Of a DNA stretch of 64,000 nucleotides, positions 10,139-20,216 are shown one piece after another (positions within the stretch are counted from its first letter, which is position 1; the number at the start of each line of letters is the position of its first letter). Position numbers and translations under genes: made by a program. Origin of the DNA: Gari tellinella (taxonomy: Eukaryota > Mollusca > Bivalvia > Cardiida > Psammobiidae); NCBI GenBank assembly GCA_922989275.2, contig OV277862.1, forward strand, positions 63,129,832-63,193,831. The letters run 5' to 3'. The notes beneath the pieces were generated by a model. That model worked only from the letters and a program-made list of their open reading frames with translations, was not told the DNA's origin and made no database searches.

Positions 10139-10371
10139 AGGGCCACGTTTCATAAAACTTCGTACGACAAATGTTGTCGTAACTCAGATTATAAAAGTCT
10201 TACTTATCATTTATTTCTCTATCTAATCCTTTCTAGAGACGTCTCTATGGAATCGTCTTCCAAAGGAATGTCACAAGACAGGATTAGATAGAGAAATCAG
10301 AAATTAAATATATTTGAAAGTTTTGACTTACGATCGTTTTTGTCGTATGAAGTTTTATGAAACGGGTCCCA
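10139..10371. mobile_element. G element, near full length
   Basis: A ~233-bp fold-back: AGGGCCACGTTTCATAAAAC then TTCGTACGACAA at the left, and TTGTCGTATGAAGTTTTATG then AAACGGGTCCC at the right. A second internal pair, TTATTTCTCTATCTAATCCT against AGGATTAGATAGAGAAAT, makes nested stems. Confidence 0.8.
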
Positions 10372-10489
10372 GATTAGTAGCCTAATTATTCGATGACTCA
10401 TTTGTTTGTAACCGTTGTAAAATATTTAGTTCAACTTAATAGTCATGAATATACACGATACGAAATAACTTATATATCCTAGCAAATGG

Positions 10490-10590
10490 TAACTTCAACT
10501 AGGCTGAAAGTAAAGTAAAATGAACCTTGTTGCGCATTCTGTTTTAATTTTACCTGCTTTAGGTGGTCGTTTGTCTTCAAAACCTGAAAC
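10490..10590. repeat. Core II / PalD fragment
   Basis: GGCTGAAAGTAAAG and GCGCATTCTGTTTTAATTTT then ACCTGCTTTAGG keep the core II layout but with many mismatches. Ends are not identifiable. Confidence 0.55.
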
Positions 10591-10802
10591 GAGCTACGAG
10601 ATAATCTGGTACATTGATTTGCAAAATGTACTTGTTGACCATTTTATTATTCATTTAACAGGCTATATCATATTCAATCCATAATCATAACCACATTGCA
10701 GAGACAATTCTTAGTATACCAACGACCGACACCTTGAAGAGATTGTATAACGTCTCATCAAGGTCTACAATGTTTACAAAAGTAATTTCATGTAGTCCTA
10801 CG

Positions 10803-11052
10803 TACAGTGGAGAATCTGTTATTCTTTCCCGTTTAAACGCAAACGTACGCAAACGCAAAACACTAAAACGTAGAAAAGAACAACTTTTGGACAATTCTGA
10901 TAATTCTTGTTTATCTTGGTGGCAAACAGTTTGGAGCCTGATCAGACGCCGGGTTACCCGGCGTCTGATCTGGCTCCAAACTGTTTGCACTGCAAATAAT
11001 AGTTTTAGCGTAAACGCGTTTATTGGGAAAGAATAACGTTTTCTCCACTGTA
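10803..11052 (+). mobile_element. PalA MITE, full length
   Basis: Complete 250-bp copy, nearly identical to 9581 and 12575. The core I palindrome occupies about 10922-10988 (GCAAACAGTTTGGAGCC arms). TA dinucleotides flank both ends. Confidence 0.94.
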
Positions 11053-11061
11053 TTTATCAGG

Positions 11062-11314
11062 TCAACCCTTTCATGATCAAATTTGTCGTGAGTGCTTTTT
11101 CCCCTTCATTGCCATACATGTAGTGTCGTCTTCTTCAATGTAGTTGTCTGCAATATCGTTTCAAATTTAGATTTAAGGCAATATGACTGACGAAATTTCG
11201 AAACGAGTGTCAAACAGTTGGGATCCTGATCAGATGCCGCGTTAAGCGGCGTCTGGTCAGGATCTAAACTGTTTGCAAACGCGCTTTAGGCATCATTGAT
11301 AGTGAAAGGGTTAA
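11062..11314 (+). mobile_element. PalF MITE (CATGATC subtype)
   Basis: Starts CAACCCTTTCATGATCAAAT, has TTGTCTGCAATATCG, a core I with GCGTTAAGCGGCG centre, GCAAACGCGCTTTAGG, and ends AGTGAAAGGGTTAA. The target is TCAA/TTAA. It begins ten bases after the preceding PalA. Confidence 0.85.
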
Positions 11315-11704
11315 CTTAGGGACATTACTTAAAACATGTAAGCCATAAAAAGCACACATCATCACCATTGAGAACATGTGAGGATATTTTCGTATCATTT
11401 GTTAATAAAGCCTTTCATAAATAGGCTATAAATCATCCCAGATTATTCCAAACCCTCTACGATTACAGTTTCCCTAATAGCAAAGTCTGGTTTAAGAGAC
11501 AGTCTTTATGCTATAATAGTATTCAAAAACTAGTATGTGAAATCTGAGAGCGCTAAAGAGGTCAAGGTCAGGTTTATTTAGAGTAGCGAACATTACTCTA
11601 GCCTTTATCTTGTGGATAATATTTTATGAAGAATATTTAGATCAGTGCTACATGAAAATAAGAAACCATGTACCTTGCTTACTAAATAGGCTTTTGTTGA
11701 ATAG
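11315..11704. other. Unassigned sequence
   Basis: No repeat or exon recognised in about 390 bases. Confidence 0.35.
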
Positions 11705-12168
11705 TTAACCCATCCATTACCTTACCCCGAAAACAATATAGTGTAGTTATTTGCAAAGCGTTTTGATCCTGATCAGACAACGCCTTACACGCTGTCTGAT
11801 CAGGACCAAAACTGTTTGCCACCAAATTATACAGTGGAGAATACGTTATTCTTTCCCGTTTAAACGAAACTAAACGCAAACGCGAAACTCTAAAATATAG
11901 AAAATAACTATTTTCTGACATTTCTCATATTTTATTTTTGTCTGAGTGGCAAACAGATTGGAGCCTGATCAGACGCCGGGTTACCCGGCGTCTGATCTGG
12001 CTCCAAACTGTTTGCAATGGAATTCATAGTTTTAGCGTAAACGCGTTTATTGGGAAAGAATAACGTTTTCTCCACTGTATGTATATTTCTTAAGTCAAAA
12101 TACCTTAACTTTAAGTCTGAGAAACAAAGCAGTTTGGAGCTGATGACGTCATGGCGGTTAAGGGGTAA
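11705..12168 (-). mobile_element. PalF MITE split by a PalA
   Basis: The left part (11705-11829) starts TTAACCCATCCATTACC and includes a core I (GTTTTGATCCTGATCAG ... TGATCAGGACCAAAACTG). The right part (12080-12168) resumes with TATATTTCTTAAGTC and ATGACGTCATGGCGG, ending GGGGTAA. The junction lies at a TA filled by 11830-12079. Confidence 0.85.
11830..12079 (+). mobile_element. PalA MITE nested in PalF
   Basis: Complete copy with ends TACAGTGGAGAATACG and ACGTTTTCTCCACTGTA, core I with a GGGTTACCC centre. Rejoining its flanks at one TA restores a normal PalF arm. Confidence 0.92.
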
Positions 12169-12211
12169 ATCTTCTGCATGCCGCGGACACATTTGTGAAC
12201 ATTGTTGGAAA

Positions 12212-12500
12212 AAGTCTGGCTCCAGAATGGACGCCGAGAAGCTTTGAGCAGGGCTGCCATTTCTCCGGATTTTCCCAAAATCTTCGGATCTTTATTCCAG
12301 CAGATGGTTGCTTAAAGCAGGCTGACAGTAAAGCAGAATGCACATTAAGGCGCATTCTGCTTTACTTTCAATCTGCATTAAGTAAACGCTCTTGGAAAAT
12401 AAATAGAAAATATTGAAATCTTAGGATTATTCATGATCAAGTTATGAAAGCCCTGTTCGAGTTCCATCTGGAGCCAAACTGATTGACACTCTGGCGAAAG
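12212..12500 (+). mobile_element. Core I element split by PalDh
   Basis: GTCTGGCTCCAGAATGGACG and CCGAG form the left arm. After 12249-12455 the sequence resumes with CATCTGGAGCCAAACTGA, the right arm. The outer ends of this host copy are not identified. Confidence 0.6.
12249..12455 (+). mobile_element. PalDh MITE with core II palindrome
   Basis: Inverted ends CAGGGCTGCCATTTCTCC and TTATGAAAGCCCTG with TCCCAAAATCTTCGGAT and AAATCTTAGGAT inner arms. The centre is a core II (AAGCAGGCTGACAGTAAAGC ... CTTTACTTTCAATCTG). Other copies are at 19002 and 40645. The flanks TTTGAG and TTCGAG could be a mutated target duplication. Confidence 0.8.
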
Positions 12501-12574
12501 TTTCTGAAAAAATTCAACTAAAACAACTGTGAGAATTGTTGCAAACGAAAATGTCATTGTTTGCAGAAGGTTAT

Positions 12575-12823
12575 TACAGTGGAGAATCTGTTATTCTTTC
12601 CCGTTTAAACGCAAACGTACGCAAACGCAAAGCACTAAAACGTAGAAAAGTACAACTTTTGGACAATTCTGATAATTCTTGTTTATCTTGGTGGCAAACA
12701 GTTTGGAGCCTGATCAGACGCCGGGTTACCCGGCGTCTGATCTGGCTCCAAACTGTTTGCACTGCAAATAATTTTTTAGCGTAAACGCGTTTATTGGGAA
12801 AGAATAACAGATTCTCCACTGTA
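12575..12823 (+). mobile_element. PalA MITE, full length
   Basis: Complete 249-bp copy. Core I at about 12694-12760; ends TACAGTGGAGAATCTGTTAT and AACAGATTCTCCACTGTA. Reading frames on both strands stay open across it only because the palindrome lacks stops. Confidence 0.94.
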
Positions 12824-13984
12824 ACACAGAGAAGGTTAACACAGAGAAAATTTAAACAAATTTGTCTTGCATAAATGTATTCGTATTTAATTTATACGAA
12901 ACATTTGTACCTAGATGTAGCAAAGGAATAGTGTGAGTAACCTTTGAATAAACTTAATATGACTGTACAAACCTTTATCACTTTTATGTACGAAAGTCTT
13001 TCCAGTCTCAAACTGCATCTACAGTATGTACGAGGTAGATTAATTCTTTAAACAAGTGTTTTCGGAAAAAAAGCATAACACTAGTTAGAAATTTTCACCA
13101 AAGTACTTGAGTTTAAAATGAGTAACAATTAATTTATTTCGCTACCAGTAAATGTCAAAATTTCAAAGGAACTTTTGGTGCAGATTTGCTTAATTAAAAT
13201 TGAAATGTAAGACTTCTTTTGCAATTATGATAAGAGCTAAGAAATCCTACAAAATTAAAAGCTCCTGGTTTCAACATTACTTTTACCGAAGAAACCAAAT
13301 TAATGTTATTATTTCCATGTCAACGAAACCCAACGCAATGAAATATCGACAATGTTCCTGAAAATGTATACACTTTCGTTTAACATGAGAAGCAACAGTT
13401 TCTGATCAGACGCCGTGTTACAGCACATAAACTTATAAGCGCCTTTCCATCGACTCGAGCTGTATTAAAATCGAATAGAATAGAATAAATCCTTTGAATT
13501 GTTTCAAGCGGTATTTTCGAAACGGTTGTAACTAAACTGGATTCGATAAAATTAACGAAATCATATATATGCCATATTTGCATCACAAGTTAAAACAAAT
13601 CGTGAGACACACCCTCCAAAAAAGAACAAAAAGTACCCCAGCAAAAAACAACCAAACCTAGTAATTATCTACATTTTATGGAATTTATTGAATTGTGTTT
13701 GCGTTCGTTCGTCTTTATACATAAAAGATTAACGTTTTAGATAGGCATTTTTGTTGACAGATTGATTATTTACAGTATATCCTTAAACATAAGGACATAA
13801 ATTAATGTTCATATGCAGTTTTGTACGTGGTCTTGTTTTTGAAATACGCATTGTTTGGTTGTAGAAATACTAATGTTCTTTGCATGAACGATAATACGCG
13901 TATTATTATTCAACCTAAAATGCGAATTAATTCATGGAATCTTAGCGACGAATATATAAATTCTTTACAAACGGTGCGCCTATG
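12824..13984. other. Unassigned intergenic sequence
   Basis: About 1.16 kb without a recognisable gene. Only a short piece like the middle of core I (CTGATCAGACGCCGTGTTAC, about 13401-13420) and a GTTTGCGTTCGTTCGTC PalA-arm piece near 13697 are seen. Confidence 0.4.
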
Positions 13985-14075
13985 CAGTCAGCGTAGACCA
14001 AGATCCGAGGTATTCTACAAAAGTCTTCTGGTCATACAGGGGTCCTCTGATCAGGGTTTGCACTGTTTTACATTT
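13985..14075. repeat. PalE core fragment
   Basis: GGTCCTCTGATCAGGGTTTG then CACTGTTTTACATTTTG is the right half of the PalE palindrome. The left half is decayed. Confidence 0.5.
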
Positions 14076-14099
14076 TGAAATATAGTTTGAAAACAACAA

Positions 14100-14425
14100 T
14101 ACAGTGCTCCCTACCTACAACGGTCCTCCGAACAACGACTCCCTCCTTACAACGACCCTTGCCGTAGTTCCCTAAATAGGACAATTATGTCTAACGCTTT
14201 TACTGCTGCAATATTGCCGTTTTTTCTCAAAGCTACATATAGGTGGACATTTTGATAGAAAAAGTATAATGACGAGTGACAAACAGCTTGAATCCAGATC
14301 AGACGACGCATTACGCGGCGTCTGATCTGGATTCAAGCTGTCTGCAAATGTAAGCTAATTCTTAATGTTCTCTCTCTATAACGACTCCCTCCGAAAAACA
14401 CACATATTTCTGTCTCTCCCTTTCT
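14100..14425 (+). mobile_element. PalB MITE, right end truncated
   Basis: Starts TACAGTGCTCCCTACC, followed by GACTCCCTCCTTACAACG, a core I (about 14276-14346, GCATTACGCGGCGTC centre) and CTATAACGACTCCCTCC. The terminal GAGCACTGTA is missing where the following duplicated block begins. Confidence 0.75.
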
Positions 14426-14429
14426 TAGT

Positions 14430-14830
14430 ACGATATTATTTCCTTTGATGACTGATACAGTGAAGAAGACAGTATTCCTTCCAAATAAACGCGGTTTTTA
14501 AAACCCTTATGTCCTTTGCAAACAGTTTGGAATCAGATCAGACGTTCCAAACTGTTTGCCACTCAGATGAATAAAAATGGTCAGATTTGATGTCATTTTC
14601 TACATTTCCTTGCATTCCTTTGTAGTTCGTTTGCGTTTAAACGGGAAAAAATAATGCCTTCTCCACTGTATTATCAAATATATAATAAAATACTGAATCA
14701 TGTTAATCCTATTAAATCTTATCCTTATAAATCTATCATTAAATCAAGTCCCATGGTATCAAGTTAGCCTTTCATTCTCTTTGATGCAATGGTTTAACAT
14801 AGCATTCGATTTTAATTGAAACATACGCAG
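14430..14830 (+). repeat. Segmental duplication, copy 1
   Basis: Matches 17572-18012 in the same orientation, from CGATATTATTTCCTTTGATG through a PalA MITE to ACATAGCATTCGATTTTAAT. Similarity extends about 150 bases beyond the MITE, so it is more than shared MITE sequence. Confidence 0.75.
14456..14670 (-). mobile_element. PalA MITE, core shortened
   Basis: TACAGTGAAGAAGACAG to TGCCTTCTCCACTGTA. The core is reduced to AAACAGTTTGGAATC ... GTTCCAAACTGTTTGC, with the GGCGTC centre deleted. The copy in the duplicate block at 17600 keeps the full core. Confidence 0.85.
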
Positions 14831-15150
14831 TTAATATAAGGGTGTATCAAACCCATAAGCGAATTTTTCAAAGTATTAAGCTTTTTTTCTATCATTGTTT
14901 GTTTTTGAAAGCTGTATATTTTAAACATGGACTGTGACTGATTTGGAAACTGGCGTTGTCCATCTATGAATTTAGAGTTCAATGCGTCCAACACTGTGGG
15001 GATTAATTTTCCGTGTCGTTAACACCTTCGAGACCATGGAGGTACGGAAATTAGTAAAGCCATGGTTTATGCGCAAATAATTTTACAGTCAATTTTGTAT
15101 TAAGCGACCATTCCATACAATATCCATATGCAGTCATGTATGCAGGTTGG
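14831..15150. other. Unassigned sequence
   Basis: No repeat or exon recognised. Confidence 0.35.
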
Positions 15151-15250
15151 TTACTACTGTAAGACAGTACTAATGCAGACGGGAGCTTTCTGTATTATTT
15201 TATCCTGCATTTAGCAGTCACCTGACTTAAATACCATCATAGTTCCTCAA
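15151..15250. repeat. PalC-like fragment
   Basis: GGGAGCTTTCTGTATTATTT and TTAGCAGTCACCTGAC match the right half of the PalC core. Ends are not clear. Confidence 0.5.
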
Positions 15251-15630
15251 TCAAAGGGTGGTTTCAACAAAATGAACTGTACTTGTTTTCTACTTAAAAG
15301 GAAGACACACACCCCTCATTTAACGCAGACATCACCCAATTAAGGTTGCATAATATATTGATCAACATCATAAGGCTCATATATAAATAATCATCAAAGC
15401 ACTAACTTTTTCTCCAATGATCTTTTCATAAAGACAAATAATAAGAATGGTTTCCAGGAGCATCGCTGGATCAAATAAATGAATCTATCACGACATATTA
15501 TTGTGGGAGGGACATTATGGTTTTCCAATGAAACTAAATGAAGTACAATACAATATCTTGTAGTCAAATTACAGGCTGAAACTGTTCACAAGTCATTCAA
15601 CTCTGAATGGCAGACAGTTTAGAGTCAGAT
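15251..15630. other. Unassigned sequence
   Basis: Mostly nothing. The last 30 bases (GGCAGACAGTTTAGAGTCAG) look like a PalA or PalF core arm cut off by the next element. Confidence 0.35.
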
Positions 15631-15878
15631 CTAACCCTTTCACCGACGGAATCGAATAAAAAAAAGACTTTGCAAACAGTTTGGATCCAGATCAGACGCC
15701 GCGTCACGCGGCGTCTGATCAGGATCCAAACTGTTTGACAGTCGTATCGATATTTCATAAGCCATGCTACATTAAATTTAACTTTGAAACGATCTTGCAG
15801 CCAACAGTATCAAAGCAGACGACCAAAAATGGTGAAGTGGTAAACACTTCCCGATTAATTTGGCGCCGAAAGAGTTAA
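15631..15878 (-). mobile_element. PalF MITE, inverted
   Basis: Starts CTAACCCTTTCACCG and ends AAAGAGTTAA. The perfect core I is at about 15672-15740, with GCCGCGTCACGCGGC in the middle. The PalF arm TCGATATTTCATAAGCC and a GCAGACGACCAAAAATGG block follow. Confidence 0.85.
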
Positions 15879-15919
15879 CATCAAGTTACTCGAAATGTTT
15901 GCAAAGGGTATCATTAGTT

Positions 15920-16133
15920 TACAGTGGAGAAAATGTTATTATTTCCCAATATGCAATTTTATGCTAATACAATTATTTCCATTGCAGACGGTTTAGGGAC
16001 AAATCAGGCGCCGGGTAACCCGACAGCTGATTAGGTTCCAAACTGGTTGCAACTAAGAAAATATATGTGTGGTCAACAGTTTCGACAGAACGTTATTTAC
16101 ATTTTCTTTTACATTTCGTTTTTCTGTCCACGT
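15920..16133 (+). mobile_element. PalA MITE, right end replaced
   Basis: TACAGTGGAGAAAATG start, core I (GCAGACGGTTTAGGGAC ... GGTTCCAAACTGGTTGC), then a TTTCTACATTT-like arm ending where a TTAA-type element begins. Confidence 0.7.
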
Positions 16134-16262
16134 CTAATTCCCTTCAATGCCATGACGTCATCACTTTTTTGACTTAAGAAATATTATAATGCGGCGTCTG
16201 AACAGGATCTAAGCTGCTTGTTGATAACCGCTGTACTCGAGATGCGCAGTGAAGGGGATTAA
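16134..16262 (+). mobile_element. PalF MITE, internally deleted
   Basis: Ends CTAATTCCCTTCAATGCC and GCAGTGAAGGGGATTAA. It keeps ATGACGTCATC and a half core (GCGGCGTCTGAACAGGATC). Confidence 0.7.
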
Positions 16263-16359
16263 CACGTTGGAGGTTATGTAGGTACTTTCCGGGATATAAC
16301 AGAAATAGTCTTATTGAAGTCAATCACGTCGCACATTAGAAACAGAAAAATCCAATAAA

Positions 16360-16590
16360 ACACTTGACATGCTGAATGCCATCTGCTTCCAAAAGATGTC
16401 GTCTGCGAACAAACTCAACAAAATCATTTTGCTGTCATCTTTCGATAAAAACACCTCAGTTTGGATGTCAAATAGTTTTGATCCAGACCAGACACCGAGT
16501 GACTCGGCGTCTGATCTAGATCCAAACTGTTTGTAACTTATTGTCAAATTCTCGCTAAGTTTGAGGAAGTAAAAGTTGTTAAGGATATTG
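16360..16590 (+). mobile_element. PalF-like element
   Basis: ATGTCGTCTGCGAAC left arm and a core I at about 16467-16536 with ACCGAGTGACTCGGCG centre. The terminal TTAA sites are not certain. Confidence 0.55.
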
Positions 16591-16708
16591 ATGAGCATCA
16601 CCATACCATTAAAGATCTTTCATTATAATTACTCATAAAGAAATTGCCCAGGTGCATGGTGTTACATGTATGAATAAACGAATCTTAGCAAAAAGCAACA
16701 TTTTGTTG

Positions 16709-16932
16709 TTAATTCTTTGCATGCTGGGTAATTTTTTCCTCTGTAAAAATTGTCGTCTGTAACTGTTCGAATAAAATAATTTTTCTAAATTTCTTTTCAA
16801 AACAGGGTCAGGGTGTCAAACAGTTTGGATCCTGATGAGACGCCGCATTATGCGGCGTCTCAACAGGATCAAAACTGTTTGCAAAGGTAATTACTGTGTT
16901 GGCGTATCCGCCGCTAGCATGGTAAGAGTTAA
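16709..16932 (+). mobile_element. PalF2 MITE
   Basis: TTAA on both sides. Ends TTAATTCTTTGCATGCTGG and GCTAGCATGGTAAGAG then TTAA. Core I variant with GATGAGACGCCGCATTATGC and GGCGTCTCAACAGGATC, so the GATCAG of the usual core is changed to GATGAG with the matching change on the other arm. Confidence 0.85.
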
Positions 16933-17028
16933 ACAATAATAAGGATATATATAATAGTCAAGACTCAAGGTGAACAACATAATATATCGTATTGTAAACT
17001 ATCGACTGCCACAGCATGCGCAGGCGAG

Positions 17029-17168
17029 AAAACGTTATTCTTTTCCGTTTCAACGAAAATAAACACAAAGTTACCCACCACCTGGTCTGGCTAATACGTC
17101 TTGCGAAGGATATCATTACTTAAGTACAAATACGTGTATGGAAAAACGTAAACGTTTTCCTTATTGTA
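17029..17168 (+). mobile_element. PalA MITE relic, short
   Basis: GAGAAAACGTTATTCTTTTC start and AACGTTTTCCTTATTGTAA end, with the core deleted. Confidence 0.5.
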
Positions 17169-17263
17169 ATTATTAGCCGACTGTACACTTATTTGTTTGT
17201 CTCTCTACCCTTAAAATATTTCAAACAATAAGAAATCAATTGTAATAGCTATATGTGATAGTT

Positions 17264-17510
17264 ACAAAGGAGAAAACGTTTATCGTTCCCAATAAGTACG
17301 TTGACGCTAAAGCTAGTATTTCCTTTGCAAACAGTTTGGAACCAGATCAGTAACCCGGTGTCTGATCAGGTTCCAAACCGTTTGCCACTCAGATTGATTA
17401 AATAAAAAAGTTGAAATTGTCAAAAAGTCGTTCTTTTCTCCATTTCGTTTTTAATGCGTTTGGTGTTCGCTTGCGTTTAAAGATAAGAGTAACGTCTACT
17501 CTACTGATAT
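17264..17510 (-). mobile_element. PalA MITE
   Basis: TACAAAGGAGAAAACG to GTCTACTCTACTG. Core I (GCAAACAGTTTGGAACC ... GGTTCCAAACCGTTTGCC) has a shortened centre. Confidence 0.8.
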
Positions 17511-17571
17511 ATGTAATGAAAGTAATCATAATTATGGTCTTCAATAGTGAAACAGTGCAAAACTTAAAGCC

Positions 17572-18012
17572 GTACGATACCATCTCCTTTGATGATTGAT
17601 ACAGTGAAAAAGACAGTATTCCTTCCAAATAAACGCGTTTTTAATAAACCCTTATGTCCTTTGCAAACAGTTTGGAGTCAGATCAGACGCCGGGTAACCC
17701 GGCGTCTGATCAGGCTCCAAACTGTTTGCCACTCAGATAAATATAAATGGTCAGATTTGTTTTAAAAAAATTGTAATTTCTAGATTTCATTGCATTTCCT
17801 TTGTAGTTCGTTTACGTTTAAAAAGGGAGAGAATAATGCCTTCTCCACTGTATTATATAATCTATAATAAAATACTGAATAATGTTAATCCTATTAAATC
17901 TAATCCTTATAAATCTTTTATTAAATCAACTCACATGATATCAAGATGGCTTTCATTTTCTTTGATGTAATGGTTTAACATAGTGTTCGATTTTAATTGA
18001 AACATAATTATG
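17572..18012 (+). repeat. Segmental duplication, copy 2
   Basis: Second copy of 14430-14830. It shares CTCCTTTGATGATTGATAC before and ATAAAATACTGAATAATG, CTATTAAATC and TTCGATTTTAATTGAAACAT after the PalA. Confidence 0.75.
17600..17852 (-). mobile_element. PalA MITE, full core
   Basis: TACAGTGAAAAAGACAG to CCTTCTCCACTGTA. Core I intact with GGGTAACCC centre (about 17662-17729). Confidence 0.9.
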
Positions 18013-18094
18013 CAGTTAAGTATGCGTACTATAGCCACGCTATAGCAACTTAATACAGAAAACATGACGATCACTGTTTAATGTGAGACAAACG

Positions 18095-18450
18095 TACAGT
18101 GTTCCCTACAACGGCCCTCCCAACAACGACTCCCTCCTTACAAGGACCCTTACCGCTGTTCCCCTAACAAGACATTTATGTCCAACCTTTTAATGGCTGC
18201 AATATTGTCTGCTTAAATTTGTCGTCTGCTGTTTTTCTCAAAGTTTACATATTGGACATTTTGACAGAGAAAAAGCATAATGAAGAGTGACAAACAGTTT
18301 GAATCCAGCTCAGACGCCGCGTTACGCGGCGTCTGGTCTGGTTTGAAGCTGTTTGCAAATGTTAGCCTATTTCCCTCCCTACAACAACTCCCTCCGAACA
18401 ACGCACACACTTGTTGTCTCCCACTGGGTGTCATTGTAGAGAGGGAACGC
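18095..18450 (+). mobile_element. PalB MITE
   Basis: TACAGTGTTCCCTACAACGG start, GACTCCCTCCTTACAAGG, core I at about 18293-18358 (GCCGCGTTACGCGGC centre), then CCCTCCCTACAACAACTCC and TGTAGAGAGGGAACGC. The last bases of the right end are diverged. Confidence 0.8.
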
Positions 18451-18514
18451 ATGTTCAGCATAAAGTTGTCGCTTTTATCCCTCCATATACATTGTATATT
18501 TTGGCCTGTACTGA

Positions 18515-18730
18515 AGACAGACGGTTGTTTAAAAAAGACTGAAAGTAAAGCACAGTGCTCATCAAGAAACATTCTGCTTTATTTTAAGATTGTTTCAAGC
18601 TTCCATTTCTAAGGATATATAGAATGTTTCTTATGGTACATATTCATGACTGTATAAAGTGGAAATATTTCCTTCATAGATGAAATACATCTGAGGCGTA
18701 AAAAGGTGTTTTTATGGAGCAATGGTTTAT
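18515..18730 (+). mobile_element. PalD-type MITE, degenerate
   Basis: Imperfect core II (GACTGAAAGTAAAGCACAG ... CATTCTGCTTTATTTTAAG), then GTACATATTCATGACTG and GCGTAAAAAGGTGTTTTTAT, the right arm of the PalD subtype also seen at 27284 and 46646. Confidence 0.65.
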
Positions 18731-18789
18731 AGAAGTATAAAATCATCTTTTGATTGGAACTGTTTTTATTTCCTTTTTTTGACATATAA

Positions 18790-18901
18790 GTTTTGAAATG
18801 AGTTTCAATCAGTTTTAGTCCTTATCAGACACCGGCGTCTGATCAGGATTCAAACTGTTTGCATAGCAATCGTACTCGGGGTAAGGCAGTGAAGGGTTTA
18901 A
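18790..18901 (+). mobile_element. PalF right half
   Basis: Short core (AATCAGTTTTAGTCC ... GGATTCAAACTGTTTGC) and the ACTCGGGGTAAGGCAGTG arm ending AAGGGTTTAA. Left arm missing. Confidence 0.65.
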
Positions 18902-19001
18902 GGGGAAATTATTGCCGCACCCATATGCAAAACTAATTATCAAATATCTCACAGTGTTCTAATTGTGTAAGGCAGATGTCCATACTTTTATTAGGAGATT
19001 A

Positions 19002-19256
19002 CAGGACTGCCATATGTTGACATGAACATTCCTAAGATTTCCAAATTTGCATTTTTTCAAGCGCGATTTTACGAATCGTACCTTTACCCCATAGCCTATT
19101 TATAGTTTTGTGGCATGTGACTACTTAAACAGGCTGGAAGTAAAGCAGAATGCGCCTGAGGGCGCATTCTGCTTTACTTTCAGCCTGTTTTAAGCTACCA
19201 TGTACTAGAAAAAAAATCCGAAGATTTAGGAAAAGTCCTGAGAAATGGCAGCCCTG
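19002..19256 (+). mobile_element. PalDh MITE with core II palindrome
   Basis: Ends CAGGACTGCCATATG and GAAATGGCAGCCCTG, inner arms CATTCCTAAGATTTCC and CCGAAGATTTAGGAAAAG. A nearly perfect core II lies at about 19125-19194 around GCGCCTGAGGGCGC. Confidence 0.85.
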
Positions 19257-19567
19257 GAATTATGTCAAGTGATTGCTTATTCGTCTCGTCACTTTATAAG
19301 ATACGTGACTATCATCATTGAGAGACCTTTATACCGATTCTGTCGTTGACAAGACCTTTTAAAAAGGCTTCATATATGTCATAAAATGGTGCTACAGTCT
19401 TCAATAGTGACATATTAAGTGTTCTTATCTTCTCACGGATGTATAATCCATTTTTATCTAATAGGGTTAAACATACAGTCGCACTCGTCTTTAGCTGCCA
19501 TTTATAAGAAGATGACATAAGCAGTATTTTAAGTCTGGAGATAGATCAAAGCAAGAACAAAATAAAA

Positions 19568-19754
19568 GCACTGTAACTCCGCTTTACGCGACGTCTGATC
19601 TGGATTCAAGCTATTTGCAAATGTTAGCCAAGTCTTAATTTCCCCTCCCTATAACAACTCGAGTACCATACAGATACAGATACAGAACTCCATCCGAACA
19701 ACACACGCAATCTTTGTCTCTCATTTGGTGTTGTTGTAGAGAGGGAGCACTGTA
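19568..19754 (+). mobile_element. PalB MITE, right half
   Basis: GACGTCTGATCTGGATTC core arm, TCCCCTCCCTATAACAACTC, a short GATACA repeat, and the end AGAGAGGGAGCACTGTA. Left half missing. Confidence 0.75.
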
Positions 19755-19805
19755 ATATTAACACTCTTTTCCCCGCCACAATATCGACAGCTGACTGTCG
19801 TTAAG

Positions 19806-20019
19806 TACAGTAAATCTTCTCTAACACGACCATTAAAACAAAGGCTAATTATTTGTATAAAGACAAGTAAATGTAACTGCTAAAAGCATGGTGACAGTAA
19901 CACAGAAAGCTCCTAATGGAGCTTTCTGTGTTACTGTCACCTTGCTTTAAGCAGTCACCTATCGTAAACATCTGTTATTTAACACAATTTGGTGGTCGTA
20001 AGAGGGAGGTTTTACTGTA
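19806..20019 (+). mobile_element. PalC MITE, full length
   Basis: TACAGTAAATCTTCTCTAAC to GGGAGGTTTTACTGTA with a perfect core II around AGCTCCTAATGGAGCT. Confidence 0.9.
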
Positions 20020-20216
20020 TGATTTTCAGACAAGTGTCACAGATAACCTGTTTCTTTCCAAACATTAACTGCGATTTAACTAGTTCACTGCGATACTATT
20101 GTTTGTTTAAAATCTATCGTATGTCCTTTCTTAGTCAGAATTAAAATAAACAGTTATTAAAATGTCAAAAAATAACATTGTTTGAAATCATTAACTATAA
20201 AGTCTGAATATCAAAC

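Noticed and set aside
9493..12819. Recurrent ORFs with a shared RRRVTRRLI-type peptide on both strands (9493-9858, 9542-9787, 10685-10990, 12536-12819, 56992-57498)
   Set aside because: They are translations of PalA MITEs. The shared peptide is read through the core I palindrome on either strand, and older PalA copies have stops.
13380..13586. 68-codon minus-strand ORF and similar short ORFs (6267-6506, 20505-20717, 53432-53614, 35514-35801)
   Set aside because: Lengths expected by chance in AT-rich sequence; no motifs, no splice context, no repeats supporting them.
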